A stretch of DNA of 36,725 nucleotides, taken from positions 1-36,725 of the forward strand of contig NZ_PTIY01000021.1 in the NCBI RefSeq assembly GCF_002934365.1, given 5' to 3'. The translations under genes and the position numbers were made by a program. Of the stretch, positions 1 through 6,646 are shown in pieces. The stretch comes from Methylobacter tundripaludum (GTDB lineage: Bacteria; Pseudomonadota; Gammaproteobacteria; Methylococcales; Methylomonadaceae). Position 1 is the first letter of the stretch. Each line of letters begins with the position of its first letter. A model generated the notes under the pieces. It made no database searches. It was not told the DNA's origin and saw nothing but the letters and a program-made list of their open reading frames with translations.

Positions 1-31
1 ATAAGCCAGCTTTCCGACTACGACCGGGCTT

Positions 32-95
32 GTCCAACAACCGGTTCAGATTGTGGCTCGCTATCGCTCACACAATCTAACCTTATTCGTTAGGC
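32..95 (+). repeat. attC-like integron recombination site (left)
   Basis: The site starts with an R''-like box GTCCAAC (32-38) and ends with an R'-like box GTTAGGC (89-95) that fits the GTTRRRY consensus. Between them AGATTGTG pairs with CACAATCT. The stem continues as GGTT/AACC with an unpaired C on one strand, the extrahelical-base signature of attC sites. The apical part is GCTCGCTATCGCT. A cassette would begin at the T after position 89. No integrase gene is visible. The call rests on structure read by eye. Confidence 0.65.
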
Positions 96-127
96 TGGCT
101 CAGAATATCTTGGAGAATACAGCGAAA

Positions 128-1195
128 ATGGGCGAAGAGTTTCTATCCAAAATAAAGGGAAATAATGCTACTTTCGTGATCCACTCCGATGCAGGTGCTT
201 GTGCTGCTGCGGCTGTCATGGGGAATATTGCTGTTCGTAGTCAAGAAGAGGGTTCGTATTTTTGCCTTTCAGACGATTTCATCCCAATGGTTGATGACTT
301 TGCCAGCAAGGAGTTCGACGCAAATACTGCCCCCGACCAGATTGATGTAAATTTCAAAAATGACTGGATTGAATACCTGAAAAACACAGGTTTTCCTGCC
401 AACAGTCTCGAATACAAAGATTGTTGTACGCCTGAAGAAAATACTATGCGTTTTCTCAATGTGTGTAGACGCATTCCGGCAATGAAACCAAGGATGGTTC
501 ATGAGTCGCGTGAACTTTCGATACCAAATGAATATAGACTAGACTATGAAAAACTTATGGTTCTCATCAAAACGGGTGACAATCTCAATCCATACCTTAG
601 TCGTGACATTCTCAAAAAGAAGAACCCTGATAAAAATGACCTTTTGCTCAACTCTTGGGGAATACAACATCTGCACTTTCGCACCGAGGGAACCGATCAA
701 CTATTATTCTGCGTAATAGCAGAATCAGATGTGTTCGTTATTCAGGCGTTGCCTCACAACGAGGAATATCTGTGGGTAAATACTCAGCTTGTTGAGATTT
801 TGCACAGGAATTGGCCAAAGCTAATCCTTCGTGCAAAACACAATGGTCTTGATCCAGAAGATATTCAGTCAGCCAAACGTCACTCTCTTCGTCGCTACAA
901 TGCAAACTTTCTGGTGACAGTTTCTGATGGTACTGTTTATCTTCCACTCGCAGTAGGTACAATGGCATCCGGTGACTCCATGGAAGATTGGGTAAACTGC
1001 AAAAAAATTTTTTCAGAACTTGAACATTATCAAAATATCGTTGTGCAGAATGCACTCGCTATTCGTACCGCACTTAATATGCCTGCTTCACAAAAGCTGG
1101 TTGTTCGGATAGCTTTCGATAACCGTGTCTGTTGCCTTTATGAACCAACGAGGGCAACGCGAATTGGTGGTTTTACTTCAACTCATAGTGCGTAG
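128..1195 (+). CDS. Unidentified gene-cassette protein, 355 aa
   Basis: I do not recognise this protein. The reading frame extends upstream to a GTG at 53, but that stretch lies inside the attC-like site. The ATG at 128 is preceded by GGAGA (112-116), so 128 is the better start. The product looks soluble, with no signal peptide or membrane segment. Early in it is VIHSDAG, faintly like the first DHH-phosphoesterase motif, but the following Asp/His motifs are not evident. The central block with LLLNSWGIQHLHF and HRNWP looks like a conserved fold core. The gene lies alone between two attC-like sites with the same orientation, which is the layout of a single integron cassette (about 90-1293). Cassette genes often encode toxins, phage defence or other accessory functions; nothing in the sequence decides between these. 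Confidence 0.6.
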   Translation: MGEEFLSKIKGNNATFVIHSDAGACAAAAVMGNIAVRSQEEGSYFCLSDDFIPMVDDFASKEFDANTAPDQIDVNFKNDWIEYLKNTGFPANSLEYKDCCTPEENTMRFLNVCRRIPAMKPRMVHESRELSIPNEYRLDYEKLMVLIKTGDNLNPYLSRDILKKKNPDKNDLLLNSWGIQHLHFRTEGTDQLLFCVIAESDVFVIQALPHNEEYLWVNTQLVEILHRNWPKLILRAKHNGLDPEDIQSAKRHSLRRYNANFLVTVSDGTVYLPLAVGTMASGDSMEDWVNCKKIFSELEHYQNIVVQNALAIRTALNMPASQKLVVRIAFDNRVCCLYEPTRATRIGGFTSTHSA

Positions 1196-1237
1196 GCTGG
1201 GGTGAGCTTGCGAACCCCAGCAAAATTTAACAATAAA

Positions 1238-1299
1238 GCCTAACTTAACGCTCCAGTTGACCGCCGCTATCGCGGCGGCAACTGAGCTTTGCGTTAGCG
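1238..1299 (+). repeat. attC-like integron recombination site (right)
   Basis: The R''-like box is GCCTAAC (1238-1244) and the R'-like box is GTTAGCG (1293-1299), which deviates from GTTRRRY in its last bases. The inner stem is GCTC-CAGTTG against CAACTG-AGC with one unpaired C, topped by CCGCCGC paired with GCGGCGG around a TATC loop. It lies just after the stop of the preceding cassette ORF and 21 bp before the next ATG, as expected between two cassettes. Confidence 0.65.
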
Positions 1300-1320
1300 T
1301 GTTTTCTGAAAAGGGGTACA

Positions 1321-1563
1321 ATGTCCGATATGAACAATATTTCTATTTCCGATATTCTTGAACTTCCGATACAAGAGCGTATTCGTCTTGTTGAGCTTAT
1401 CTGGGACAGCGTTGCAGCGGTGCCTGAAGCCGTGGAGATTTCGCCTGAACTAAAGATTGAGCTCGAAGCACGAATGGCAGAGTTTGAGGCAAACCCGGAA
1501 GCTGGTTATTCTTGGGAGCAGGTGAAATCCTGCCTTAAAGATGGCTCATGGCGTTCCGCCTAA
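1321..1563 (+). CDS. Addiction-module antitoxin (TIGR02574-like)
   Basis: This is an 80-aa acidic protein whose N-terminal half reads ILELPIQERIRLVELIWDSV, followed by a Glu-rich helix and a C-terminal GYSWEQVKSCL segment. That is the layout of the 'putative addiction module component' antitoxin family, which pairs with RelE/ParE toxins. The C-terminal segment normally wraps the toxin and the N-terminal part mediates dimerisation or DNA contact. The start is supported by AAGGGG five bases upstream. Its 3' end overlaps the toxin start by 16 bp, so the two are probably translationally coupled. It would be the first gene of a second integron cassette, directly downstream of the attC-like site at 1238-1299. 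Confidence 0.85.
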   Translation: MSDMNNISISDILELPIQERIRLVELIWDSVAAVPEAVEISPELKIELEARMAEFEANPEAGYSWEQVKSCLKDGSWRSA

Positions 1564-1844
1564 AATTCTCTTCGCGAGCGTTGCGTGAAATTGGCGAAGC
1601 TCAAGAGTGGTATGAATTGCAAAGCCCCGGTCTCGGTGAAGAGTTCATCGCCGCAATGGAGTTACAGCTAAAGCGGCTAGAACAAGCGCCTCTGCTTTAT
1701 GCCGAGGTAATTCCCAATGTTCGCCGAGCTCTCCTTCCGCGATTCCCTTACGGTTTGTTTTATGCGGTACGGGGCAATCTCATACATATTTTTGCTGTGT
1801 TACATGACGCTCGTAATCCGAGACGTTGGCCCAAAAACCGCTAG
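1548..1844 (+). CDS. ParE/RelE-superfamily toxin
   Basis: This is a 98-aa basic protein with typical RelE/ParE-fold features: an N-terminal strand (FRLKFSSRAL), an amphipathic helix pair (EIGEAQEWYELQSPGLGEEFIAAME), then the conserved C-terminal block RRALLPRFPYGLFYAV, IHIFAVLHDARNPRRW. ParE toxins inhibit gyrase and RelE toxins cleave mRNA; the sequence alone does not separate these, though the HDARNPRRW ending is common among ParE-type proteins. It overlaps the antitoxin gene. Its TAG stop (1842-1844) lies inside the terminal inverted repeat of the adjoining element A, so the last residue or two may have been set by that insertion. No attC follows, so the cassette appears truncated on this side. 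Confidence 0.85.
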   Translation: MAFRLKFSSRALREIGEAQEWYELQSPGLGEEFIAAMELQLKRLEQAPLLYAEVIPNVRRALLPRFPYGLFYAVRGNLIHIFAVLHDARNPRRWPKNR

Positions 1845-1995
1845 GACCGTGCATAAATTAATTTAGGCAATTACCATGAAGAGCATGAAGAGCATGAAGG
1901 ACATGAAGACTTAAACCTTTCATGCCGCTTCATGTCCTTCATGGTTAAAAAATGAAAAATAAAACTTGCTCAAGTTATTTCATGCACGTTCCTAA
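1841..1995. mobile_element. MITE-like element, family A, copy 1
   Basis: This is a non-coding element of about 155 bp. The left end CTAGGACCGTGCATAAATTA and the inverted right end TTAGGAACGTGCATGAAATA form imperfect terminal repeats of about 30 bp, each running on to GCAA. Inside is a second dyad in which ACCATGAAGAGCATGAAG is mirrored by CTTCATGTCCTTCATGGT. Another near-complete copy is at 13299-13437 and a half copy at 11847-11932, all in the same orientation. Confidence 0.75.
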
Positions 1996-2215
1996 GGATA
2001 TGGTCGGCAATAATTTCCCGATATGGATCGAGTAAAAATTTTCCGTTCGCCCTGAGCTTGCCGAATGGGGTGAACGGAAAAATTTCGGCCTACCACGTCA
2101 AGCCGATCATGCTTCGACAAGGCCTTTAGTCCTGAGCATAGTCGAAGGGTCAGCACGAACGGCTTGACGAGCGAAAATAGTGATTTCGGGAAGTTATTTT
2201 TAACCAAATCCTTAG
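1992..2215 (+). mobile_element. MITE-like element, family B, copy 1
   Basis: This is a non-coding element of about 224 bp. The left end CTAAGGATATGGTC and the inverted right end CTAAGGATTTGGTT lead into terminal repeats of nearly 30 bp that both reach AATAA(T/C)TTCCCGA. The interior holds inverted copies of the CCTGAGCTTG/TTCGACAAG-type repeat core and a CGTTCGCCC...GAACGG dyad. A 194-bp relative is at 24337-24530 and an inverted partial copy at 11715-11850. Its first bases overlap the end of element A. Confidence 0.8.
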
Positions 2216-2283
2216 GAGACCGCTTTACCAAAGCCGTCGAAGAAGCAACTCGCGAGCGTTGACTTTTCCTCTATCCGGGATAT

Positions 2284-5187
2284 TTAAAACTCCTCCCAAT
2301 CGCCGTTAACAACCGCCACCCGTTGAGAATTTTGCTTGGTGACCGCGATACTTTCCCGCGCATGGTGGGCGTGATTGCCGTGGCTTTTTATGATGTCCAG
2401 GATGCCGTGCTCTTGATGGCCTCTATGACCGATCAATCGGATTCCCGGTACTTTGGTGCCGGCGGCTTTCGTCTCGTTTACCGCTTTCAGCCGATGGCGC
2501 GATTGCTCGTCTATTTTGAAACCGCCCACGGTAACAGCCAGATTTTGCGCCTGTCCTTCAAGCGATTCGGCAGCGGCGGCGGCTTGTTCAACCAGGGCGG
2601 CATTTTGTTGGGTGACATCGTCCAGTTGCGCGATGGCTTGATTGACTTGTTCAATACCGGCGTTTTGCTCAATCGAGGCGACGGTAATTTCAGACATGAT
2701 GGCCGTAACGCCGCGAATAGAGCTGAGTATTTCCTGCATGGTTTGGCCCGCCTGAACGACCAGTTGGCTGCCGTCCGATACCTTCTCTACCGAATCGCCG
2801 ACCAGCCTTTTAATGTCTTCCGCCGCCGAGGCCGCTCGTTGCGCAAGGTTGCGCACTTCGATAGCCACGACCGCAAAACCTCTGCCCTGTTCACCGGCTC
2901 GGGCGGCTTCTATCGCCGCGTTAAGAGCAAGAATATTGGTTTGAAAAGCAATGTCGTCGATTACTGAAATAATATCGCCGATTTTGTGCGAAGCTTCGTT
3001 GATGTCATCCATCGTAGCCGCAACCCGGCCGACAATAACGCCCCCTCGACCGGCTATCTCGGACGCGTCCGTTGCAAGCCGGTTGGCATGTTTTGCGTTT
3101 TTAGTATTCTGTTGCACGGCAGCGGTCAGTTGTTCCATGCTGGCGGCGGTTTCTTCCAAACTGGCGGCCTGCCGTTCGGTGCGCTGCGATAAATTATTGT
3201 TGCCCGAAGCAATCTCTTTAGACCCGGCATTAATATTGTCGGTGGCATGCCAGATTACGCCGATGATTTCTTTGAGTTTTTCCACCGTCGTATTGGAGTC
3301 CTCCTTGAGCCGCCCGAAAGTGCCTTGGTAGTCGTTGGTGATGGTTTCAGTCAGGTCGCCGCGGGATAAGGCCCCGAGTACGCGTGCAATCTCATTAAGC
3401 GCATTCTCGCTGGTTTCCAGGAGCCGGTTCATGTCTGTGCCCAGTTGGAGAATAAAGCCTTTCTTGTCCTGCAAGTCCAAGCGCTTGCTCAGGTCCCCCA
3501 TTGCGGCGGCCTCGACAATGATCGACATGTCTTGTTCCATCGCTACCTCAGTGGTGCGATCCAGCCATTCGGCCACCGTGCCCACACGCAGCCCTTGTGC
3601 GTTAACCATCGGATTGGCTGTCACCACCATGGAGCGGTCGCCCAACAGTACGCCGGCTTTATAGGTGCCGGTTAAGGATGATAGCAATTGGGCTTGATGC
3701 GCGGGTTTTTTGTGCAGGTCGTCGATATTAGTGCCGATCAGATTGTCAATTGTGAAGTTCGGCAATTGTTCGTGTATATCCGCTTCGGTCTTGCTGAGAA
3801 TATCGACCACCGATTTGTTGGCATAAATGATGTTGCGCTCATTGTCGGTGATCATAACGCCGGTACAAATGCTGTCCAACGCAATCTTGACCCGCAGGTT
3901 CTCGTCTGAAATGCGTTTGATTTCAGCAACATCAAAACCCAGCTTGGTTTGCATTGCCTTGAGGGATTCCATCACCTTGCCAATCTCATCCCGGCGTTCA
4001 ATCTCGATGATGTTATTGTAATTGCCTTGGGCAATCTGGCCGAAGTGGGCAATGGCTGTTTCCAGCGGCCGGACAATGACGCGAATCAGCGCCAAACCGA
4101 GCCCTATAACCAGCGTAATGCCCGCCGCAATCAGGCCGATGGATAGAGTGCGGATGGTTTGATGACGCAGTCGGGCGGCTCCGAACTCCTGTTTGGCTAC
4201 ATCCAGCTGCAATTGCGTCAACTGCTGGATGCCCTCTCCGACCGGCAGATAAAGGCCGTCGATTCTATCCGCGACTCTAGCGGCCAGCCCTATGTCATTG
4301 GCCCGCAATGCCGCAATGGCCGGTTTTAATCCGTCCGCCACGAACCGCATCCTGTTCTCGGCAAAGCGATCCGCCAGTATTTTTTCCTGATCCGTTAACC
4401 GGCTAGCCCTAAAGTCATCCCAAAGCCGGGTGATTTGCTCGATGTTTTGCTCCACGTCGGCGGTATTTTTTTTGATCGTCTCGGGGGTCGGGCTATTGAG
4501 GCTTGCGGCAATGTTCAACCGATTGGTCAGCAGCAGTTTTTGAATCGCGGAAATTTGGCTGATCGGCAGGGTGCGGTCCTCATACACATTACGCAGACCG
4601 TCTTCGGCCTTGCTTATACCGAACAACCCTATACCGCCGACAACCGCCAGCAGTATAGACAGCAGGCCGATAATCGCTATCAGGCGGGATTTGATGTTTA
4701 AATCCTTGAATAACTTGAACGGCTGCAACAGTTGGGTTTTAACGACTTTGCCGTCCTGAATTTGAAGATTGCGGGCCTTGCCTGCACGAAATAACCGGTA
4801 AGCCGCATCTGCCGCCTTGACTTGCTCGCGGTCGGGTTTGCTGCGAACAGACATGTAACCGACCAGCCGGTTGTGTTCATAAATAGGTGCGGCATTGGCC
4901 AGCACCCAGTAATAATCGCCGTTTTTGCAGCGATTCTTGACGATGCCGGTCCACGGTCGGGCTGCTTTCATCGATGTCCATAAATCCGCGAACGCTTCGG
5001 GCGGCATGTCGGGATGGCGTACTACATTGTGCGGCGTACCGATCAGCTCTTCTCTGGAATATCCGCTGATATGAACAAAAGCATCGTTAACGTAGGTGAT
5101 CATGCCTTTTAAATCGGTCTTGGAAACAATCGAATCACTGCCGGTAAGGATATGTTCCACATCGGTTACTTGCTTATCGGTTTTCAT
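2284..5187 (-). CDS. PAS-domain methyl-accepting chemotaxis protein (Aer-like)
   Basis: This is a 967-aa inner-membrane chemoreceptor that would feed CheA/CheW signalling. Domains in order: Aer-type PAS (about 15-118, with NDAFVHISGYSREELIG and NGDYYWVLANAAPIY); TM1 (about 168-190); a periplasmic four-helix region (about 195-345); TM2 (about 347-372); HAMP (about 372-425); a second PAS (about 430-550); and the signalling coiled coil, whose hairpin tip reads IDDIAFQTNILALNAAIEAA (about 742-761). The C-terminus ends NGDWEEF, a good match to the xWExF pentapeptide that tethers CheR/CheB, so adaptation is probably active. The N-terminal PAS resembles FAD-binding redox/oxygen sensors, which suggests energy taxis. 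It has no chemotaxis neighbours. The following 310 bp (1992-2283) hold only repeat DNA. Confidence 0.93.
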   Translation of the reverse strand: MKTDKQVTDVEHILTGSDSIVSKTDLKGMITYVNDAFVHISGYSREELIGTPHNVVRHPDMPPEAFADLWTSMKAARPWTGIVKNRCKNGDYYWVLANAAPIYEHNRLVGYMSVRSKPDREQVKAADAAYRLFRAGKARNLQIQDGKVVKTQLLQPFKLFKDLNIKSRLIAIIGLLSILLAVVGGIGLFGISKAEDGLRNVYEDRTLPISQISAIQKLLLTNRLNIAASLNSPTPETIKKNTADVEQNIEQITRLWDDFRASRLTDQEKILADRFAENRMRFVADGLKPAIAALRANDIGLAARVADRIDGLYLPVGEGIQQLTQLQLDVAKQEFGAARLRHQTIRTLSIGLIAAGITLVIGLGLALIRVIVRPLETAIAHFGQIAQGNYNNIIEIERRDEIGKVMESLKAMQTKLGFDVAEIKRISDENLRVKIALDSICTGVMITDNERNIIYANKSVVDILSKTEADIHEQLPNFTIDNLIGTNIDDLHKKPAHQAQLLSSLTGTYKAGVLLGDRSMVVTANPMVNAQGLRVGTVAEWLDRTTEVAMEQDMSIIVEAAAMGDLSKRLDLQDKKGFILQLGTDMNRLLETSENALNEIARVLGALSRGDLTETITNDYQGTFGRLKEDSNTTVEKLKEIIGVIWHATDNINAGSKEIASGNNNLSQRTERQAASLEETAASMEQLTAAVQQNTKNAKHANRLATDASEIAGRGGVIVGRVAATMDDINEASHKIGDIISVIDDIAFQTNILALNAAIEAARAGEQGRGFAVVAIEVRNLAQRAASAAEDIKRLVGDSVEKVSDGSQLVVQAGQTMQEILSSIRGVTAIMSEITVASIEQNAGIEQVNQAIAQLDDVTQQNAALVEQAAAAAESLEGQAQNLAVTVGGFKIDEQSRHRLKAVNETKAAGTKVPGIRLIGHRGHQEHGILDIIKSHGNHAHHARESIAVTKQNSQRVAVVNGDWEEF

Positions 5188-5272
5188 GAGCGGTTTTTCC
5201 GTTTAATGGCTGGTTAATTTGCGGCATGCGGGTTTCTTGTTTGTTCAAGCGGAATAGACGTGATCCGGGCGA

Positions 5273-5965
5273 TCAATAAAACATTTGTCCACCCATAGCC
5301 TTGTTTTGATCCAGCACCGCAATCGCCGCTTCGCAGCTGATGATGTTTTCCTCGTTATTAAGAATATAACGGGCCAAGCGCTCGATGGCTTGCCAGTGAA
5401 CCGGCGAGCTGATGAATTGAAAGGCTTTGTTGAACAGTTCAGCCAACTTTTCCGGGTGCCGGCTTCGATCCGCGATAAAGATGTCCAGGTATTCGTTAAC
5501 CTTTTCAAGATCGAAGCTGCCGCCGTAATTATGCAGGGCATTGAGGTTAACCAGCCGGGCGTTAAACAGCTCGTCATCGCGTAGGGCGACATGTTTTGCT
5601 TCGGCCAAAGGGCCGACCAACAGGTTGATCATATCCGCTTCAAAGGCGGTCTGGTAGGCGGTTTGATCAGCGATTGATAAGTCATGAGCGTTTTCAAGCA
5701 GCGCGACCGGCAGGCTATGAATCAGTCGGCCTCCCTCTACGGCTGCGGCAAAGCGGTCATGAGTCAATAAGCAGGTATTCAGGGGACTGTCTTGTTGGCG
5801 ATCCAGGGCTTTGATGCTGATTTGAAAAAACACCGGGGGTAGTTGTTTTTGTTTATTGCAAAGATAAATCGCGGCTGCGTGACCGGCTTCATGGAAGGCG
5901 ATTTGCTTGACCAAATCTTGGTCATTAATAATGAAAGATGTATCTGTTTGGTAATTCCGTTTCAT
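5273..5965 (-). CDS. HEAGH-motif metallopeptidase-like protein
   Basis: This is a 230-aa cytoplasmic protein with no signal peptide or membrane segment. H25-E26-A-G-H29 in KQIAFHEAGHAAAIYL is the zinc-binding HExxH helix in the form used by FtsH/M41-type proteases. A later LLVGPLAEAKHV block resembles the M41 helix (GGRAAEE) that precedes the third ligand. There is no AAA ATPase domain, so this is not FtsH; a stand-alone M41-like protease or a binding protein derived from one is likely. Substrate unknown. The start ATG fits the sequence, but no strong Shine-Dalgarno was recognised. It is 85 bp upstream of the chemoreceptor on the same strand, so co-transcription is possible. A 22-bp palindrome lies 146 bp upstream. 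Confidence 0.7.
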   Translation of the reverse strand: MKRNYQTDTSFIINDQDLVKQIAFHEAGHAAAIYLCNKQKQLPPVFFQISIKALDRQQDSPLNTCLLTHDRFAAAVEGGRLIHSLPVALLENAHDLSIADQTAYQTAFEADMINLLVGPLAEAKHVALRDDELFNARLVNLNALHNYGGSFDLEKVNEYLDIFIADRSRHPEKLAELFNKAFQFISSPVHWQAIERLARYILNNEENIISCEAAIAVLDQNKAMGGQMFY

Positions 5966-6110
5966 GATTCCACCTGTAGGCTAAAAAGATGCGGCCAGGG
6001 CTGCTGACCGCACACAGAGGAAGAATAGCTGACTCTAGTCCCTTTAGGAGAGGGAGCGCATACAAGAGTTGCGTGCATTCTAGGGAATAAAAGCGGCCTT
6101 GAAAATGAGT

Positions 6111-6132
6111 CATATTGCCGCGCGACAATATG
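6111..6132. promoter_or_regulatory. 22-bp palindrome, possible operator
   Basis: The left half CATATTGCCGC and the right half GCGACAATATG match as inverted repeats at 10 of 11 positions. It lies upstream of the HEAGH protein gene. The flanking bases give GTCATATTGCCGC, which resembles the half-site found before the FecI-type genes with one inserted T. The 5966-6353 stretch contains no gene; besides this palindrome it holds only the repeat pair at 6237-6275. Confidence 0.4.
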
Positions 6133-6236
6133 CCGCCACAAATGGCATGTTAAATGCTAAATATCTTGGTTTTTGCTGTAAGAACGCAGCGAAACGGCGT
6201 GGTTGCTGGGCTTGGGCAAACGGCTAAACGATGGGC

Positions 6237-6275
6237 GGGGGCATTTGACACAGAAAAATCAGGGCATATGACACA
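6237..6275. promoter_or_regulatory. Orphan pair of GGCATATGACACA half-sites
   Basis: GGGGGCATTTGACACA (6237-6252) and CAGGGCATATGACACA (6260-6275) are direct repeats 23 bp apart start to start. They match the half-site upstream of the FecI-type sigma genes elsewhere in the window. No sigma gene follows here: one side is the IS1-derived element and the other, 270 bp away, is the HEAGH gene. It may be a remnant of a lost module or may act on a neighbouring gene. Confidence 0.45.
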
Positions 6276-6353
6276 GTGCCGATCGAGAACCTGATAGGCT
6301 TAAAACGGAAAGCGTAGGGCATGAAAGCGGCTAACATAATTACTCAGTTTTTT

Positions 6354-6646
6354 GGTGGTGGGTTAAATCTGAAATTTGGCATGAATATCCAAGCCAAATT
6401 CGACCTTGTTAATCAGTAATCCGATGACAGTGTCACGCAGTGTTTCCAACTTCGAAAAGCAGATTGTTTTTCGTGTGAGTCGATTAATCCAGGTTCTGAA
6501 ATTCAAATTTTTACGTTCAATTTTTTGTGTGTTGCGCTTACCCCCTTCATAATTTGGTTGCTGCCACAATTCGGGCAGGTAATTTCTTGATAACATGTCA
6601 TATTGGCTATTATATGAGCAAATTACACTTTTTTAACCCATTACTC
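6354..6646 (-). mobile_element. IS1-family internal-deletion derivative
   Basis: Read on the minus strand, the element begins with a terminal repeat near TAATGGGTTAAAAAA (6646 side). It then encodes an InsA-like zinc-ribbon start with the motif ITCPNCGSNQIMKG, jumps directly to the InsB C-terminus (GKRNTQKIERKNLNFRTWIN..., then SKLETLRDTVIGLLIN...), and ends at the opposite terminal repeat GGTGGTGGGTTAAAT (6354). About 290 bp remain, against roughly 750 bp for a full IS1. Both ends are kept and the middle is gone, so a full-length element could mobilise it in trans. One end touches the stop codon of the amidohydrolase gene. Confidence 0.75.

Noticed and set aside
53-127. Upstream extension of the first ORF to a GTG at 53
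   Set aside because: It lies largely inside the attC-like stem and lacks a Shine-Dalgarno; the ATG at 128 has one.
128-1195. DHH-family phosphoesterase assignment from the VIHSDAG motif
   Set aside because: The remaining DHH/DHHA1 motifs are not evident, so the similarity is too weak to name a function.
1874-1912. Short tandem GAGCATGAA-type repeats that could suggest a CRISPR or VNTR
   Set aside because: The units are only about 9-12 bp, lack spacers and form one arm of the internal dyad of element A, repeated at 13299-13437.
2323-4701. Long plus-strand frames opposite the chemoreceptor gene
   Set aside because: The minus-strand protein is a clear chemoreceptor over its full length; the opposite frames show no family features and are antisense shadows. 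The same holds for frames opposite the receptors.
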